Notes: generated by a model not told the origin, from the letters alone. Numbered from the stretch's first letter, positions 9,098-18,599 are shown. The stretch is 64,000 bases of DNA from Deltaproteobacteria bacterium (GCA_006226375.1 SBHC01000041.1:62001-126000), one strand, 5' to 3'. Numbers and translations: made by a program.

Positions 9098-9493
9098 TTG
9101 ATCCGTGGAGATGTACCATCCTTGTATACTTGCTTTAGTGTTTTTCGACGAAGCGCTCTTGTAAGAAGAAGCCATCGCTCCAAGCACATCATCCCCAAAG
9201 AACAAGGGAAGTATAACTACAAAGCGTTGACAACGTACTTAGCCCAACGCAAGACACACCGGGACAAGCAAAGAGCAGAGAAGCTCCAAAAGCAGCAAGC
9301 AAAGCAAAAGAACAAAGACCGTCTCTCGCTGCTCCTGCCAAGGCACCTTTTGGGAAGCGACGTTCTTTTTGTCAGTGTACAAGACGATATGCCCATCCGC
9401 AGCCTTTTCCCCGTGTTTGCTGCGACACAACGAACCCTACAAGGCAAGGAACTGTACCCCTATCGGATCTTGTTTCTGACCCCAAAACACTAA
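9098..9493 (+). CDS. Orphan ExbD/TolR-like periplasmic domain, possibly a gene remnant
   Basis: Residues from about 38 onward read like the C-terminal half of an ExbD/TolR protein: a KYNYKALTTYLAQ helix, then DVLFVSVQDDMPIRSLFPV, then a short tail ending ILFLTP, matching the family order of helix, strand with the 'D-x-P' turn and final strand. The insert between them is unusually rich in Lys/Gln. The expected N-terminal membrane helix with its Asp is missing, and no ExbB or TonB gene is nearby. The start is not supported by a good ribosome site. It may be a truncated remnant or a small cytoplasmic protein. The family call is tentative. Confidence 0.4.
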   Translation: MIRGDVPSLYTCFSVFRRSALVRRSHRSKHIIPKEQGKYNYKALTTYLAQRKTHRDKQRAEKLQKQQAKQKNKDRLSLLLPRHLLGSDVLFVSVQDDMPIRSLFPVFAATQRTLQGKELYPYRILFLTPKH

Positions 9494-11427
9494 GGCTTTA
9501 ACAGCCACATAAAAAGAGAACCGGCAGGATCTTGGTTTGCGATGGCCTTGTCGTCCGCAAAGAATGTTGTGCTGTTGGATCCAGCAAGCACATAAAGGAC
9601 TCCGTTGGCTCCCAATCGTACTTGGGCGAGAAACTCATACCCATCCCCCTTAAATGTGGCAGACCAAAGAATCTCTCCTGTATCCGGATGAATCTTAAGA
9701 ACAAAGCCATCCTGTACGCTGTTGGAAGATGAGGAAAACGAAAGAGTCCCACATTGAACCGTACCTTTAAAGCTGCCTGTCACATAGAGGAAACCTTTGG
9801 GTCCAATCACACTGTTGTAGATACCTGAATCTTCGGAGCTGCGGCAATGCAAAGACCAAACAGGGACCCCTTTTTGGTTGAGTAGTGTGACAAAGCCATC
9901 ACTCTTCCCTTCGGACTTAAGAGTCGTGGTTCCCATCACAACAGACTCTTGGAAGAGTCCATGGATGTATACGTTCTCATTGGCATCGACTTGCAACCCT
10001 TGCAGGAAGTCATTGCCTGGACCTCCAAAAGAATAAGCCCAGAGGAACTTACCTTCAGGACTTAACTTGGATACAACGATGTCCTCTTTTCCATACGCTT
10101 GCGTAGAGAAGGAGCCAAACGAAGCGCTTCCAACAGACACCCCTCCCCAGTAAATATTCTTCTTCGCATCCACAACAACGGCTTGAGAGCTATCGTGTTC
10201 TGACGACCCTGCGACTCGACCCCACTTGCACTTTCCCTCTGCATTCACAGAGACAAGAGCCATCTGCCCGTCATTGTCGAGAGGATCAACCCCATTGTGC
10301 ATGTTGTCAATCCCACAAAAAACTCCCTTTACACTCTCCGTTTCTTGGGCCGTTAGAGAGACCCAGCTATCTCCTGAAGGCAACACGGTGCTGTGTGTTC
10401 CCCAATGGTATGTACCTCCAAAGATAGGAAAGGCCCATCGAAAGGCTCCGTCTTTGTCGAAGCTTGAAAACAACATCGCACCTGCGCGACCGTTCGGAAC
10501 CTGCAACGTTTTGGGGTTTCGGGTGTTGTACAACACTTGAAGGGGCTTGCCATTCGAATCTCGCCCATAATGTGTAGAGAGATAGACGTTTCCCTTCGTG
10601 TCTGCATGAATTTGTGGGAACGCCTCTTGCCCAGGACCTCCGATGCCATGCGCCCAAAGCCAGTTCCCTTGTGGATCTAACTTTCCAAAGAAGACATCGC
10701 CTTTTCCTTGTGAAGTAAGGACCGTTGAGGCTACCCGAAGAGAGTTCCCAAAGACCCCCGCAACGTACATGTTTCCTGCCGAGTCAAGGGAGAAATGAAC
10801 CCCTTCCATCGCATGGGCAAGGAAAAATAGCTGGTCACAATCAGGGTCACCTGGACAGGTGATGCAATTGCCCTTGCGACACGCTTGCCCCACCCGACAA
10901 TCGCTGGATTTTTTGCAAAGCAGACACTGTCCGGCTTTGCAGTTACCACGACAGACCAATCCACATTGACCGCAGTGAGCGCTGGAGACCTTTGTATCCA
11001 CACAGCTCACTCCACAACAGGTCGTACCTTCCTGGCAGGCCTTAAAGCAAGCCCCACAATGGCTCGGGTTGTTCTGCAAGGAGACACACTGACCGCTGCA
11101 ACATACTTGGTTGCTTCCGCAAGAGATACCACAGCGTCCACAATGGGATGGGTTGTCACTTAATGTGACACATTGCCCGTTGCAACAAGTCGAAGAGCCT
11201 TCGCAAACATTGTTGCAAGCTCCACAGTGGTTGTTGTTTTGCAGGACCTCTTCACACAATCCAGCGCAGTCAACCTGACCGGAAGGACAAGGACGTTCGA
11301 GGGAGGCACTGTTTAGGGAGAACGCACACTTGACCTCATTGCCCTGCCCATCCAACTCTCCCTTTTTGTACACATCGCCGGTCACTTGGAGTTGAAATGG
11401 CTGCCCCCACTTCTCCTTGGAGAACAA
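9490..11427 (-). CDS. SBBP/Cys-rich secreted protein, main part downstream of an in-frame amber codon
   Basis: This 645-codon frame carries Cys-rich modules (repeated HCGxC and CCNGQCV-type units) followed by a beta-propeller of SBBP-type repeats (for example 'GGPGNDFLQGLQVDANENV' and DSAGNMYVAGVFG). It has no credible start of its own. The frame is open back to 11520, where a TAG separates it from the 88-codon lipoprotein N-terminus at 11521-11787 in the same frame. The two parts together would make one 765-codon lipoprotein very similar in design to the protein at 26753-28486. Either the gene is broken, the codon is read through, or the base is a sequence error. TTG at 11427 is the first start-like codon only. 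Confidence 0.75.
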   Translation of the reverse strand: MFSKEKWGQPFQLQVTGDVYKKGELDGQGNEVKCAFSLNSASLERPCPSGQVDCAGLCEEVLQNNNHCGACNNVCEGSSTCCNGQCVTLSDNPSHCGRCGISCGSNQVCCSGQCVSLQNNPSHCGACFKACQEGTTCCGVSCVDTKVSSAHCGQCGLVCRGNCKAGQCLLCKKSSDCRVGQACRKGNCITCPGDPDCDQLFFLAHAMEGVHFSLDSAGNMYVAGVFGNSLRVASTVLTSQGKGDVFFGKLDPQGNWLWAHGIGGPGQEAFPQIHADTKGNVYLSTHYGRDSNGKPLQVLYNTRNPKTLQVPNGRAGAMLFSSFDKDGAFRWAFPIFGGTYHWGTHSTVLPSGDSWVSLTAQETESVKGVFCGIDNMHNGVDPLDNDGQMALVSVNAEGKCKWGRVAGSSEHDSSQAVVVDAKKNIYWGGVSVGSASFGSFSTQAYGKEDIVVSKLSPEGKFLWAYSFGGPGNDFLQGLQVDANENVYIHGLFQESVVMGTTTLKSEGKSDGFVTLLNQKGVPVWSLHCRSSEDSGIYNSVIGPKGFLYVTGSFKGTVQCGTLSFSSSSNSVQDGFVLKIHPDTGEILWSATFKGDGYEFLAQVRLGANGVLYVLAGSNSTTFFADDKAIANQDPAGSLFMWLLKP

Positions 11428-11520
11428 AACAAAGACAACTTGGCTGAACGCATTGTTCGCGACAAGCTGCGAGGATTGAAGCTGCCAACCCTCTGTTTTC
11501 GGCTTTGCGTTGGGGGGAAA

Positions 11521-11787
11521 CTACCAGGTGAGGTTGCTGTCTTGAAGAGTAACAGTCACCTGCAAGACATACGCTTTTCCAGGAACTCTCTCAAGCTCCC
11601 AAAGTAACTTTTCCTGCAGCTGAATGGAGGTGCAACGATCCACACGACAGACATTGGCCTGGCACGTTCGTGAGGCTCCACATTCGGAGTCACGCTGGCA
11701 AGGCGGTGGGCTGCAATGAAGCACAAGACAGGAACTGACAAAAAGAAAAGAAAACAAGAGGCCGTGAGCCCATCGAAGAGGGTGCAT
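11521..11787 (-). CDS. Lipoprotein N-terminus of the interrupted SBBP/Cys-rich gene
   Basis: The 88 residues comprise a signal peptide with several Cys candidates for a lipobox (SSCLVLHCS), a short Cys-rich unit (CQRDSECGASRTCQANVC), and the first half of a beta-rich domain that stops at a TAG after NLTW. Translating past the TAG in the same frame gives FPPNAKPKTEGWQLQ and continues smoothly into the 9490-11427 frame. This is therefore best seen as the 5' part of a single gene. Alone it would be a small lipoprotein. Confidence 0.65.
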   Translation of the reverse strand: MHPLRWAHGLLFSFLFVSSCLVLHCSPPPCQRDSECGASRTCQANVCRVDRCTSIQLQEKLLWELERVPGKAYVLQVTVTLQDSNLTW

Positions 11788-11892
11788 CCGACTCTTTCAT
11801 CCCCTGTAAAATTCAACACATGAAAGAACAAAAAAAGTCTCGACGTAGGACTTTACAGTCTTTGGGAACGTCCGTCCAGAGTTGAAGTTGAT

Positions 11893-14800
11893 TCAATAGG
11901 AGTGAGCAGCGTCGGTACCGCTGGGAAGGTGGACCTTGATGATCGCCCCCGACGTCGCCATAAACACGAAGTCTTTGTCGTTGGGGTGGAACCAGAACCC
12001 TTTCCCCGTCGGGTGCCCCCAGGTGGGCCAGGCAAAATACCACAAGCAGTTAACACCTTTGTAGTTTCGGTTGTTTTGCCGACAAAAAAGAGGGGTGGCT
12101 TTGCGGGTGTCCAGCTCAAAAAGCATGGTCGCGAAGGCAAAACCTTGCATCCACATGATGTCGCGGTGTGAGTCCCATTTGATATGGTCACCGGTTCCAC
12201 CAAACGCGTTCCCCGAGACTCCTCGCTTGTGGATGATCTCACGGTCACCTGTTTTCACATCGATTTTGTAGAGCTCGTAGCTGAGGCTGATCGTTGCATA
12301 CAGAAAGCCATTCCGATACATCATCCCTTTGTAAGGCCCTGCCTGAGGCTCCGGACCAGAGCCAATGTTCTTGCCTTTGTACAGGTGATTCTTTGCGCCT
12401 GTGTTCGTTCTTGTCACAAAAGAACATTGTTTTCCATCGGACGACACCTTGATGATCCCAATCCCTGCTCCGACGCTGCTACCGCCATTGTCTGCATAGC
12501 TGAGGTAGAAGTTCCCATCTGGATCCATCGCAAACGAGCGACGGCTGACCTGCACCGAACGGTATCCATACTTTTCGTCTCTTCCGCGGGGACAATGACC
12601 GTAGGGATTTGGCTTCTTGTCGAGATTGTAACCGAGATGATTGCTTCGCCACACATACTTGCGATTGCCTGTCTTTGGGTCCATCTGAATAATATCAACG
12701 GTAGGAGTCAGGCCGTTCTCTGGCTTCGTGTACGCATAGCTTGCAATGTAATAGAAGCCATCTGAACCTTTCAGGATTCGGAAAGGATACGAAAGCACCG
12801 GCCCTTCTCCGATATCGTACGCGCCTTTCTTCAAGTCGTTGTAACGTCCGCCAATCAGGCGTCGGTCCCCTGTATCGGCATGAATGGCCATCACAGCACC
12901 AACATTAACAGTGATCCCATTTTCAGGTCGCTTGGTTTTGTGATCCTTCCAAGAAACAACTGTGATGATTTCATTGGAGGCTTTCTCCCCAAACCCCGCG
13001 TAGGGACCGCCTCCTAGTAAGTTAAGGGTAGAGAACCGGGGACCTTTCCCGTACGAAAGCTCCAAAAAGCTCGCGATCACAGGGCTGCAGCGAGGGAAGT
13101 CCAAGGACACGATGTTCCGGTGGCAACGACAATCGGTTGGTAGCTTCGTAGGATTGTTAATGTATTGACTCAGAGGGCAAGGGCTGAAGTATGTGGGGCT
13201 ATCGACTTGGCTGTTGTCAACGCTCGCCTTGACGGTGATCTTCATCCGAGCAGTGACGGGCTTTCCGTTTGCATCCAGCAGGGGCTGGTCTTCTGTGCCG
13301 CCCGGTTTGTAGGTGAACTTGTTGTCTTGGGGGTCATCCGCATACATCAACACATGGACGTTCTCTTCTCCTCGGATGTACTCGCGAAATCCTTTGCCCT
13401 GCAAATAAGGTCCAAGCTTCTCTTCTTTCTCAAAGTGGTTGTAGATCGAGTGCAGCACCACGCGACCGGAAAAGCGCTTTGCGATGCGTCGTTTGGCGAT
13501 GATAGTCCCTGGCTTTCCGTTGTCGTCACGCGCCAACACCACCCAAGCCATTTTCTCGTAGGAGAACGCTTTTTCAATCTTCACCACCCTCGGAAAGTTC
13601 GTCACGTAGGGTTTGGTCACAAGATAGTTCAGCGACTTCGCGCCAATCTGAAACGTGAGACGCACCTCGTCGCCTTCCGCGTCCTTCATCACAGGGGCGT
13701 TGTCAGGATCCCACTTGGTCCCTTCGTAAAGAACCGCGTGCAGTGTTTTCTCACCTTGTTGGACAGGCGACAACGTTAGCGTGATGTTGCTCTTGGATCC
13801 CCTCGTCAATGAACGTTTCGCGAGCAAGTCACCAGGCTTTCCTGCGTTGTCCGAGTAAATGCCCAACCATGCACCGAAGGTGTAGCCGGGTACAAACGTG
13901 GATTTCACAGTCAACGTTTTGTAGTCGTTGAGGGTCTGATCTTCAATTTCCAACCGAGGGTGCAAGTCAGGATGATTGACTTGGAACGTCATCGAGATAG
14001 GTTTTCCATCAGCGTAGGAAATGACTGCGCTGTTTGCGTCCCAGCTCCCTGAACCTTTCCGGCCTTCACGGAGCAAAGCATGGAACGTTTGCTGTTGTGT
14101 CACCTTGGAAAGGAAGGTGATGGGCTCTGATTTGTACTCACCTTTCTTAAATTGTTTTTTCTGCACCAACTTGCCTGGGTTCCCTTGGTCATCCTCGTAA
14201 ATCGCGAGCCACGCTCCTTTTTCGTATCGGTCTGGAATCATGATCTGTTCCACTTCGACGCTGTTGAGCGTATCGGGTAGAACCTGACTGTTCACGACCA
14301 GCTGTGCGAGAGACGTATCACCACGGACCTCAAAGATCGTCTGAATGACTTTGCCTTCCGAGTCTGTAAACGACTCGTTGTTTTCGTCCACCATTTTGAC
14401 CTGAAAGTGTTGGACGCCCACGATCAACCGATCGATGGAAACACGAAGGTCCTCCACGTTTCTCTTTGGGAATAGCTTTACTTCAGCAACTTTGTCTCCC
14501 AGCTTCCCGTTGTCGAAGATGTGAAACACCAACATCCCATTTTTTAAGTAAGTTGGAGGCAAAGCTGCGGCTTTGACAGAGATGGTGTCAAACTTTTCTG
14601 TGAGTTCTTGGTTCTCCATCACCAGCTCAGCGCCTTGTGTTGCAGACTGAAGAGTCACTTGAAATGTAAATTGGATGGGTTTTCCATCTTTGTCGTTCAG
14701 AATCGGCTTGGTTGGGCTCCACTCGCCCCCTTCGTACAAGGTCGCGTGCAACGTTTGGTTTTCAGTTAACGCTTCTGAAAGTGTCAACGTCATGTTGGTG

Positions 14801-15399
14801 GTAGATCCCGCGCTGCGGTTGCTTCGAGCCAAGATCGTCCCAGGCTTTCCGTTGGCATCTTTCGCAACAAAGAGCTGCCCAGACTGGACGAGAGAGAATT
14901 CTTTGATGGTGATTTGTTTGGTGTTCCCTTCCACAAGAACCTGATCTTCGATCACCACACGATTCCCATCAGGTCCTCCGATGGTGACCCGAACAGAGAC
15001 CTTCAGAGACTGACCTTTGTCGTTGACCATCACCCGGTCTTTCGACACATCAAGCTTGCCGTCTCCGTCATCCACCAGCGCAACAATCTGCACCACCGAT
15101 GTCTTCGGGATGGGCTGCGCCAGAGTGACAGTCCAGTCGCTTTTCTGCCCAGGCTCCAAGGGAAACGAACCATAGATGTCGTTGGGTGTTTTGGGGGAGG
15201 GAGCCGAGAGAAACAGCCAGCCTTTCTGCTCCACTTTAAGATGCTTAATCAAAAGGGTAGACCCTGTAGAACGTTGGTCCTCCACGACAAGATAGCTCGA
15301 CTCTGTCGGAACATTGTTGTTGTTGCTGGATGAGGAGCTGCATGCGCTCACGCTCACAACACCAAAAAACAGCAAAAACCATGACATAATCTTGTACAT
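11893..15399 (-). CDS. Giant repeat lipoprotein with C-terminal beta-propeller
   Basis: The ATG at 15399 has GAGG six bases upstream and opens a lipoprotein signal ending in the lipobox VSAC, so the mature protein (about 1150 residues) is lipid-anchored. Six units of roughly 105 residues follow. Each starts with a strand such as LVVEDQ, VVIEDQ or LEIEDQ, then GAWLAIY-type and GKPG motifs, then an LHAxLYEG strand and a final DGKPIxxxF strand. The pattern resembles DUF7282-like beta domains. The last 450 residues look like a propeller (phrases such as AIHADTGDRRLIGG, KIDVKTGDREII) that contains Cys pairs. No catalytic motif is seen. It probably serves as a surface adhesin or scaffold. The family name is tentative; the repeat architecture is directly visible. 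Confidence 0.8.
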   Translation of the reverse strand: MYKIMSWFLLFFGVVSVSACSSSSSNNNNVPTESSYLVVEDQRSTGSTLLIKHLKVEQKGWLFLSAPSPKTPNDIYGSFPLEPGQKSDWTVTLAQPIPKTSVVQIVALVDDGDGKLDVSKDRVMVNDKGQSLKVSVRVTIGGPDGNRVVIEDQVLVEGNTKQITIKEFSLVQSGQLFVAKDANGKPGTILARSNRSAGSTTNMTLTLSEALTENQTLHATLYEGGEWSPTKPILNDKDGKPIQFTFQVTLQSATQGAELVMENQELTEKFDTISVKAAALPPTYLKNGMLVFHIFDNGKLGDKVAEVKLFPKRNVEDLRVSIDRLIVGVQHFQVKMVDENNESFTDSEGKVIQTIFEVRGDTSLAQLVVNSQVLPDTLNSVEVEQIMIPDRYEKGAWLAIYEDDQGNPGKLVQKKQFKKGEYKSEPITFLSKVTQQQTFHALLREGRKGSGSWDANSAVISYADGKPISMTFQVNHPDLHPRLEIEDQTLNDYKTLTVKSTFVPGYTFGAWLGIYSDNAGKPGDLLAKRSLTRGSKSNITLTLSPVQQGEKTLHAVLYEGTKWDPDNAPVMKDAEGDEVRLTFQIGAKSLNYLVTKPYVTNFPRVVKIEKAFSYEKMAWVVLARDDNGKPGTIIAKRRIAKRFSGRVVLHSIYNHFEKEEKLGPYLQGKGFREYIRGEENVHVLMYADDPQDNKFTYKPGGTEDQPLLDANGKPVTARMKITVKASVDNSQVDSPTYFSPCPLSQYINNPTKLPTDCRCHRNIVSLDFPRCSPVIASFLELSYGKGPRFSTLNLLGGGPYAGFGEKASNEIITVVSWKDHKTKRPENGITVNVGAVMAIHADTGDRRLIGGRYNDLKKGAYDIGEGPVLSYPFRILKGSDGFYYIASYAYTKPENGLTPTVDIIQMDPKTGNRKYVWRSNHLGYNLDKKPNPYGHCPRGRDEKYGYRSVQVSRRSFAMDPDGNFYLSYADNGGSSVGAGIGIIKVSSDGKQCSFVTRTNTGAKNHLYKGKNIGSGPEPQAGPYKGMMYRNGFLYATISLSYELYKIDVKTGDREIIHKRGVSGNAFGGTGDHIKWDSHRDIMWMQGFAFATMLFELDTRKATPLFCRQNNRNYKGVNCLWYFAWPTWGHPTGKGFWFHPNDKDFVFMATSGAIIKVHLPSGTDAAHSY

Positions 15400-15557
15400 A
15401 CACACCTCATATTGCTCTAACAAACTGAATGACATTGGTCTTTTAAGAGAGTCGAGCAGAAACAAAGAAATGCACACAAGAGCATCGAAAAAATGTGCAA
15501 AAGAGCCAAACGATTCGATGGACAGGGTAGACGTCTCAACAAGTCAAAGGAGAAGAG

Positions 15558-17105
15558 ATGAAACGCTTCTGGCTATTGTTCGTAGTTGGCATCATTGCCT
15601 TGGCCCCAACCAAGTCCCAAGCAGCAGAGCCCCTCACCTTTTCAACGTGCTACAAGCTCCATCGATATCCCCAACACATCGACACAACGGGAGCGTTACT
15701 CACCAGCGTGCTGCACCTGCACACTTATGTTCGTGACCACCTCCGCAGCACCATGTATTTTTCTTTCCAACGTGGAAAGCTTCGCTCGTTGATCCGCGAA
15801 GGAAGAAAGCTCGTTCTTGCGTTGCGAAAAGGCCCAAAGGCTCGGAAAGCGATAGCATCCAGAATCACGCAGTATATGATTCGATGCGGTCATAGCTTGG
15901 AAGCGATGAACTTGCTGCGTCATGTCCAACGCAACCTCGTGGAATACAAAAAGCTAACGACGGGTGCAGGGAGGAAGACAAGAGGCTTTGCCTTGTTGGC
16001 CTTGTGCCAAAAAAAGCCAGGCTGTGACACGTTGAAGAATCCTTTTTGGGGAGACGAGTACAACAACAACGCTGACACAAAGCACCAATGTTATAACTGC
16101 AAACAATGTGTTGCAGGCAACTGCTACTCCTCCATGTCTCCGTTGTTCAAGTTCGTGCATCGACGCGTGCTGTCAGGGGTTAAGGTCGATGAGATGCTCT
16201 CCTTGGTACAGCAAAGCCTCCAATCGCTGAAACGCTCAAGACTTCAACAAGTTCGGCTGACACTTTCCCCTCACGAAAGACGGTTTTTGGTCCGCTCTTT
16301 CTTTGCCCATCTGCGATACCGGTCGCTTCTGTTTCACAAGCCGACCCGAAGCAACAAGATAACACTGTGGGGGCACGTCTATGGCATGTACAAACAAGGT
16401 TGGCAGGGGCTGATCTCGTACGGGAGGTTGAACAAGGTCTTTGCTCGCTTACTCGCTCAAAGGTATGGCCTACAAGGTTCACTCCGAACCAAGTTTCTGA
16501 AAAAGTTCTCAAGCTATTCTGTGACGGCGTTGGAAAGAATATCAGGCATCCAAATGGTGCTTCGTGAGGAGCAGTACAATCCTCACGCCCGATTCCCTAT
16601 GTACAACCCTCGATTCATCCGGTGGGCCGTCAACAATATCATCCCATCCAACAACCTGTGGTTTGGCAACCAAAGCTATCGCTTTCTCTACAACGCGATG
16701 TTCCAACGACTGGTCCGACTGATGACAGAGAGCTATCTCATCCTGCACAACAAGATGAACTTGAAACACGAGATTGCCTTGTACATGAACGCTGAAAAAA
16801 AGGGGCAAACGCGGGATCACCTTCAACAACGATACCAGAAAAAACGACCAGCCTACGCAATGAAACATGGCCACTTTATGGTCCATGTGGCTTTTGGCTT
16901 CTGGATGCGTCGCCACCTCGATCAAACGGCCCCGCCGCTTTGGAATGGGCTGCAAAAGCTCCTTCGACTGTTTGACAAGCGCTGGTACCAAAAAGTCCGT
17001 CAGAACTACAAAAATAAATGTTCACGATGTGCAAAAAAGTTCGCACCAACGACAAAGAAAGAGAGACCTGACTCTCAACAAAGCAAGACAAGGAGATCTT
17101 TATGA
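15558..17105 (+). CDS. Hypothetical secreted basic protein
   Basis: The protein (515 residues) is not recognised. AGGAGAAG lies directly before the ATG, and the first 22 residues form a signal peptide ending at SQAAEP. The mature part is rich in Arg, Lys and Tyr and mostly helical in appearance. A cysteine cluster sits at about residues 176-190 (CYNCKQCVAGNC), which could form disulfides or hold a metal. The next gene starts inside its stop codon (ATGA), so the two are translationally coupled. The short C-terminal tail contains CSRCAKK. Confidence 0.75.
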   Translation: MKRFWLLFVVGIIALAPTKSQAAEPLTFSTCYKLHRYPQHIDTTGALLTSVLHLHTYVRDHLRSTMYFSFQRGKLRSLIREGRKLVLALRKGPKARKAIASRITQYMIRCGHSLEAMNLLRHVQRNLVEYKKLTTGAGRKTRGFALLALCQKKPGCDTLKNPFWGDEYNNNADTKHQCYNCKQCVAGNCYSSMSPLFKFVHRRVLSGVKVDEMLSLVQQSLQSLKRSRLQQVRLTLSPHERRFLVRSFFAHLRYRSLLFHKPTRSNKITLWGHVYGMYKQGWQGLISYGRLNKVFARLLAQRYGLQGSLRTKFLKKFSSYSVTALERISGIQMVLREEQYNPHARFPMYNPRFIRWAVNNIIPSNNLWFGNQSYRFLYNAMFQRLVRLMTESYLILHNKMNLKHEIALYMNAEKKGQTRDHLQQRYQKKRPAYAMKHGHFMVHVAFGFWMRRHLDQTAPPLWNGLQKLLRLFDKRWYQKVRQNYKNKCSRCAKKFAPTTKKERPDSQQSKTRRSL

Positions 17106-17644
17106 AAGAATGGTTCTTTTCACGCGCAATGCTACTGAGCTTCTGTATCGGTTTTGCCTGGCTCAGCACCTCCCATCCTGCAGATGCAGCCATTAAGCTT
17201 CGCCCGGACAAAGTGTCTGGCGCCCAACAAGTGAAGAACTACTGGAATGGTATGATGAATGCGCTCAAGCGCAACGCCACTCTGGTTGAGCAGCTTCAAA
17301 AAGCCAAGGCGCACAAAGGAAAGAGAAAGGCTCGCGTCAACACCCGCACCCTTGAACTCAAAGTAAAACAGAGCGTCAAGGAACTTCGCGACACCTGGAA
17401 AAAATACCAACAAGCATACCGACGATACCGACGACGGCGGGGGGGACGTTCACGACGGCGTGGAGGCCGTTCACGACGTCAACGAGGACGCAAGCCCAAA
17501 AAGAAAACCGTCAAGAAGACCATTTATCGCCCAACTCGAGGCAATCCAGCGTTTGCAAAGAAGTGCGACAAGCCCTGTCGTCAATTCAAACGCATGCAAA
17601 AACGAATGGAGCGACTCCGTAAAAAGCACGGATGGCAGTTCTAA
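17102..17644 (+). CDS. Hypothetical secreted Arg-rich protein
   Basis: The protein (180 residues) is translationally coupled to the gene before it through ATGA overlap, with AAGGAG six bases upstream. A signal peptide ends near ADAAIK. Next come a helical, probably coiled-coil region and a strongly basic segment of Arg/Gly/Ser repeats (RRRRGGRSRRRGGRSRR), then Lys-rich sequence and two Cys residues in CDKPCRQF. It could bind an acidic polymer such as polysaccharide or DNA outside the membrane, but there is no direct evidence for this. No family is recognised. Confidence 0.72.
   Translation: MKEWFFSRAMLLSFCIGFAWLSTSHPADAAIKLRPDKVSGAQQVKNYWNGMMNALKRNATLVEQLQKAKAHKGKRKARVNTRTLELKVKQSVKELRDTWKKYQQAYRRYRRRRGGRSRRRGGRSRRQRGRKPKKKTVKKTIYRPTRGNPAFAKKCDKPCRQFKRMQKRMERLRKKHGWQF
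17432..17473 (+). repeat. Two 21-bp direct repeats inside the Arg-rich coding region
   Basis: Two near-identical 21-base units starting CGACGGCG and ending CGTTCA encode the repeated RRGGRS segment. A partial third unit follows. They probably arose by slippage. Confidence 0.6.
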
Positions 17645-17702
17645 GTACCTTTCTCCACTGTACCATGCCTTCCTTTGCAACACCGCCCTCTCCTCTTCCC
17701 CC

Positions 17703-17730
17703 TTGCGAGTAAAAGAATATCCCGTATCTT
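17703..17730 (+). promoter_or_regulatory. Candidate promoter of the 17769 gene
   Basis: TTGCGA (17703-17708) and TATCTT (17725-17730) are separated by 16 bases, about 40 bases before the ATG at 17769. Confidence 0.35.
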
Positions 17731-17768
17731 GTGGGGAAACCATCACACACGCCAGGTAGGAAGCAACC

Positions 17769-18539
17769 ATGAGTTCATCCGACTCCTCAACCAAGCCATC
17801 TTCGAAACCTGACTCTACGATATTGGGGGCATTGCACGATGCTCTCACCAAACAACCCGACATTGAGCCATTAGGGAATGAGCAGTACAAAGTCGATCTG
17901 GACCTTGGCACCGAGAAGTTGTGGCTGCATTTGTCCTTGTGGAGCTTTGGAGCAGGGGCGTTGTTTCTCCTGGGTATGATCTCCCATATCCCTCGACGCC
18001 CTTCGGGAATTGCGGTCGCTTTTCTTCTGGGTCTCGCCTTTGCCTTGATTCGTTGGTTTACCGATAACTACTACATCGTTGATCTGAATCGTATGTCATT
18101 GCTGCATCACAGAAGCTTTCTGGGCTTGCGACGGGTCTCTGTCGCTGCCAAACTTTCCGATTTGCTCGCTTTAATCATTGAATCCCAAAAGGTCACACGA
18201 GGCACGAGTGGGTACCAAAGCACAGTCTGGAAATACCGAGCCACTGCGATCTCCAAGTCGGGCAAACGCATCCCTCTTTCGGGATATCGACAAAGCATGG
18301 GGCTGGATAGAACCAACGAGTATCTCCTCTCGCTGTCTGAACTTGTAGGTGCCAAGGCTTACCCAGGAGAAAAGTTTCATTTTCCTGATTGGTCCATCAA
18401 GAACGGCCAGCACTTCTCCATCCAGTATCATCCCTACACCAACATGTGGGGTCTGAAGATATGGGACGGGACGTTTAACATGCTCTTAAAACTGATGGGA
18501 GCTGCTTTCGTTTTCGGGCTGTGGCTCTGGACCTACTAA
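17769..18539 (+). CDS. Hypothetical membrane protein
   Basis: The 256-residue protein begins with a Ser/Thr/Pro-rich cytoplasmic stretch, followed by two adjacent membrane helices (about 57-80 and 82-100: 'LWSFGAGALFLLGMIS' and 'IAVAFLLGLAFALIRWF'). A soluble beta-rich domain then contains 'YYIVDLNRMSLLHHRSFLG', a pattern seen in membrane-associated PH-like domains, and the protein ends with a helix (MGAAFVFGLWLWTY). TAGGAAG before the ATG supports the start. No homologous family with a known function is recognised. Confidence 0.75.
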   Translation: MSSSDSSTKPSSKPDSTILGALHDALTKQPDIEPLGNEQYKVDLDLGTEKLWLHLSLWSFGAGALFLLGMISHIPRRPSGIAVAFLLGLAFALIRWFTDNYYIVDLNRMSLLHHRSFLGLRRVSVAAKLSDLLALIIESQKVTRGTSGYQSTVWKYRATAISKSGKRIPLSGYRQSMGLDRTNEYLLSLSELVGAKAYPGEKFHFPDWSIKNGQHFSIQYHPYTNMWGLKIWDGTFNMLLKLMGAAFVFGLWLWTY

Positions 18540-18573
18540 CTATCACGTCACGTATGAAACGATCGTTCCAAAG

Positions 18574-18589
18574 CTCCTATCTATAGGAG
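18574..18589. terminator. Small inverted repeat between convergent genes
   Basis: CTCCTAT and ATAGGAG form a perfect seven-base inverted repeat in the 60-base gap between two convergent stops. There is no T tract, so a role in termination is only a guess from its position. Confidence 0.25.
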
Positions 18590-18599
18590 GAAGAGAGAC

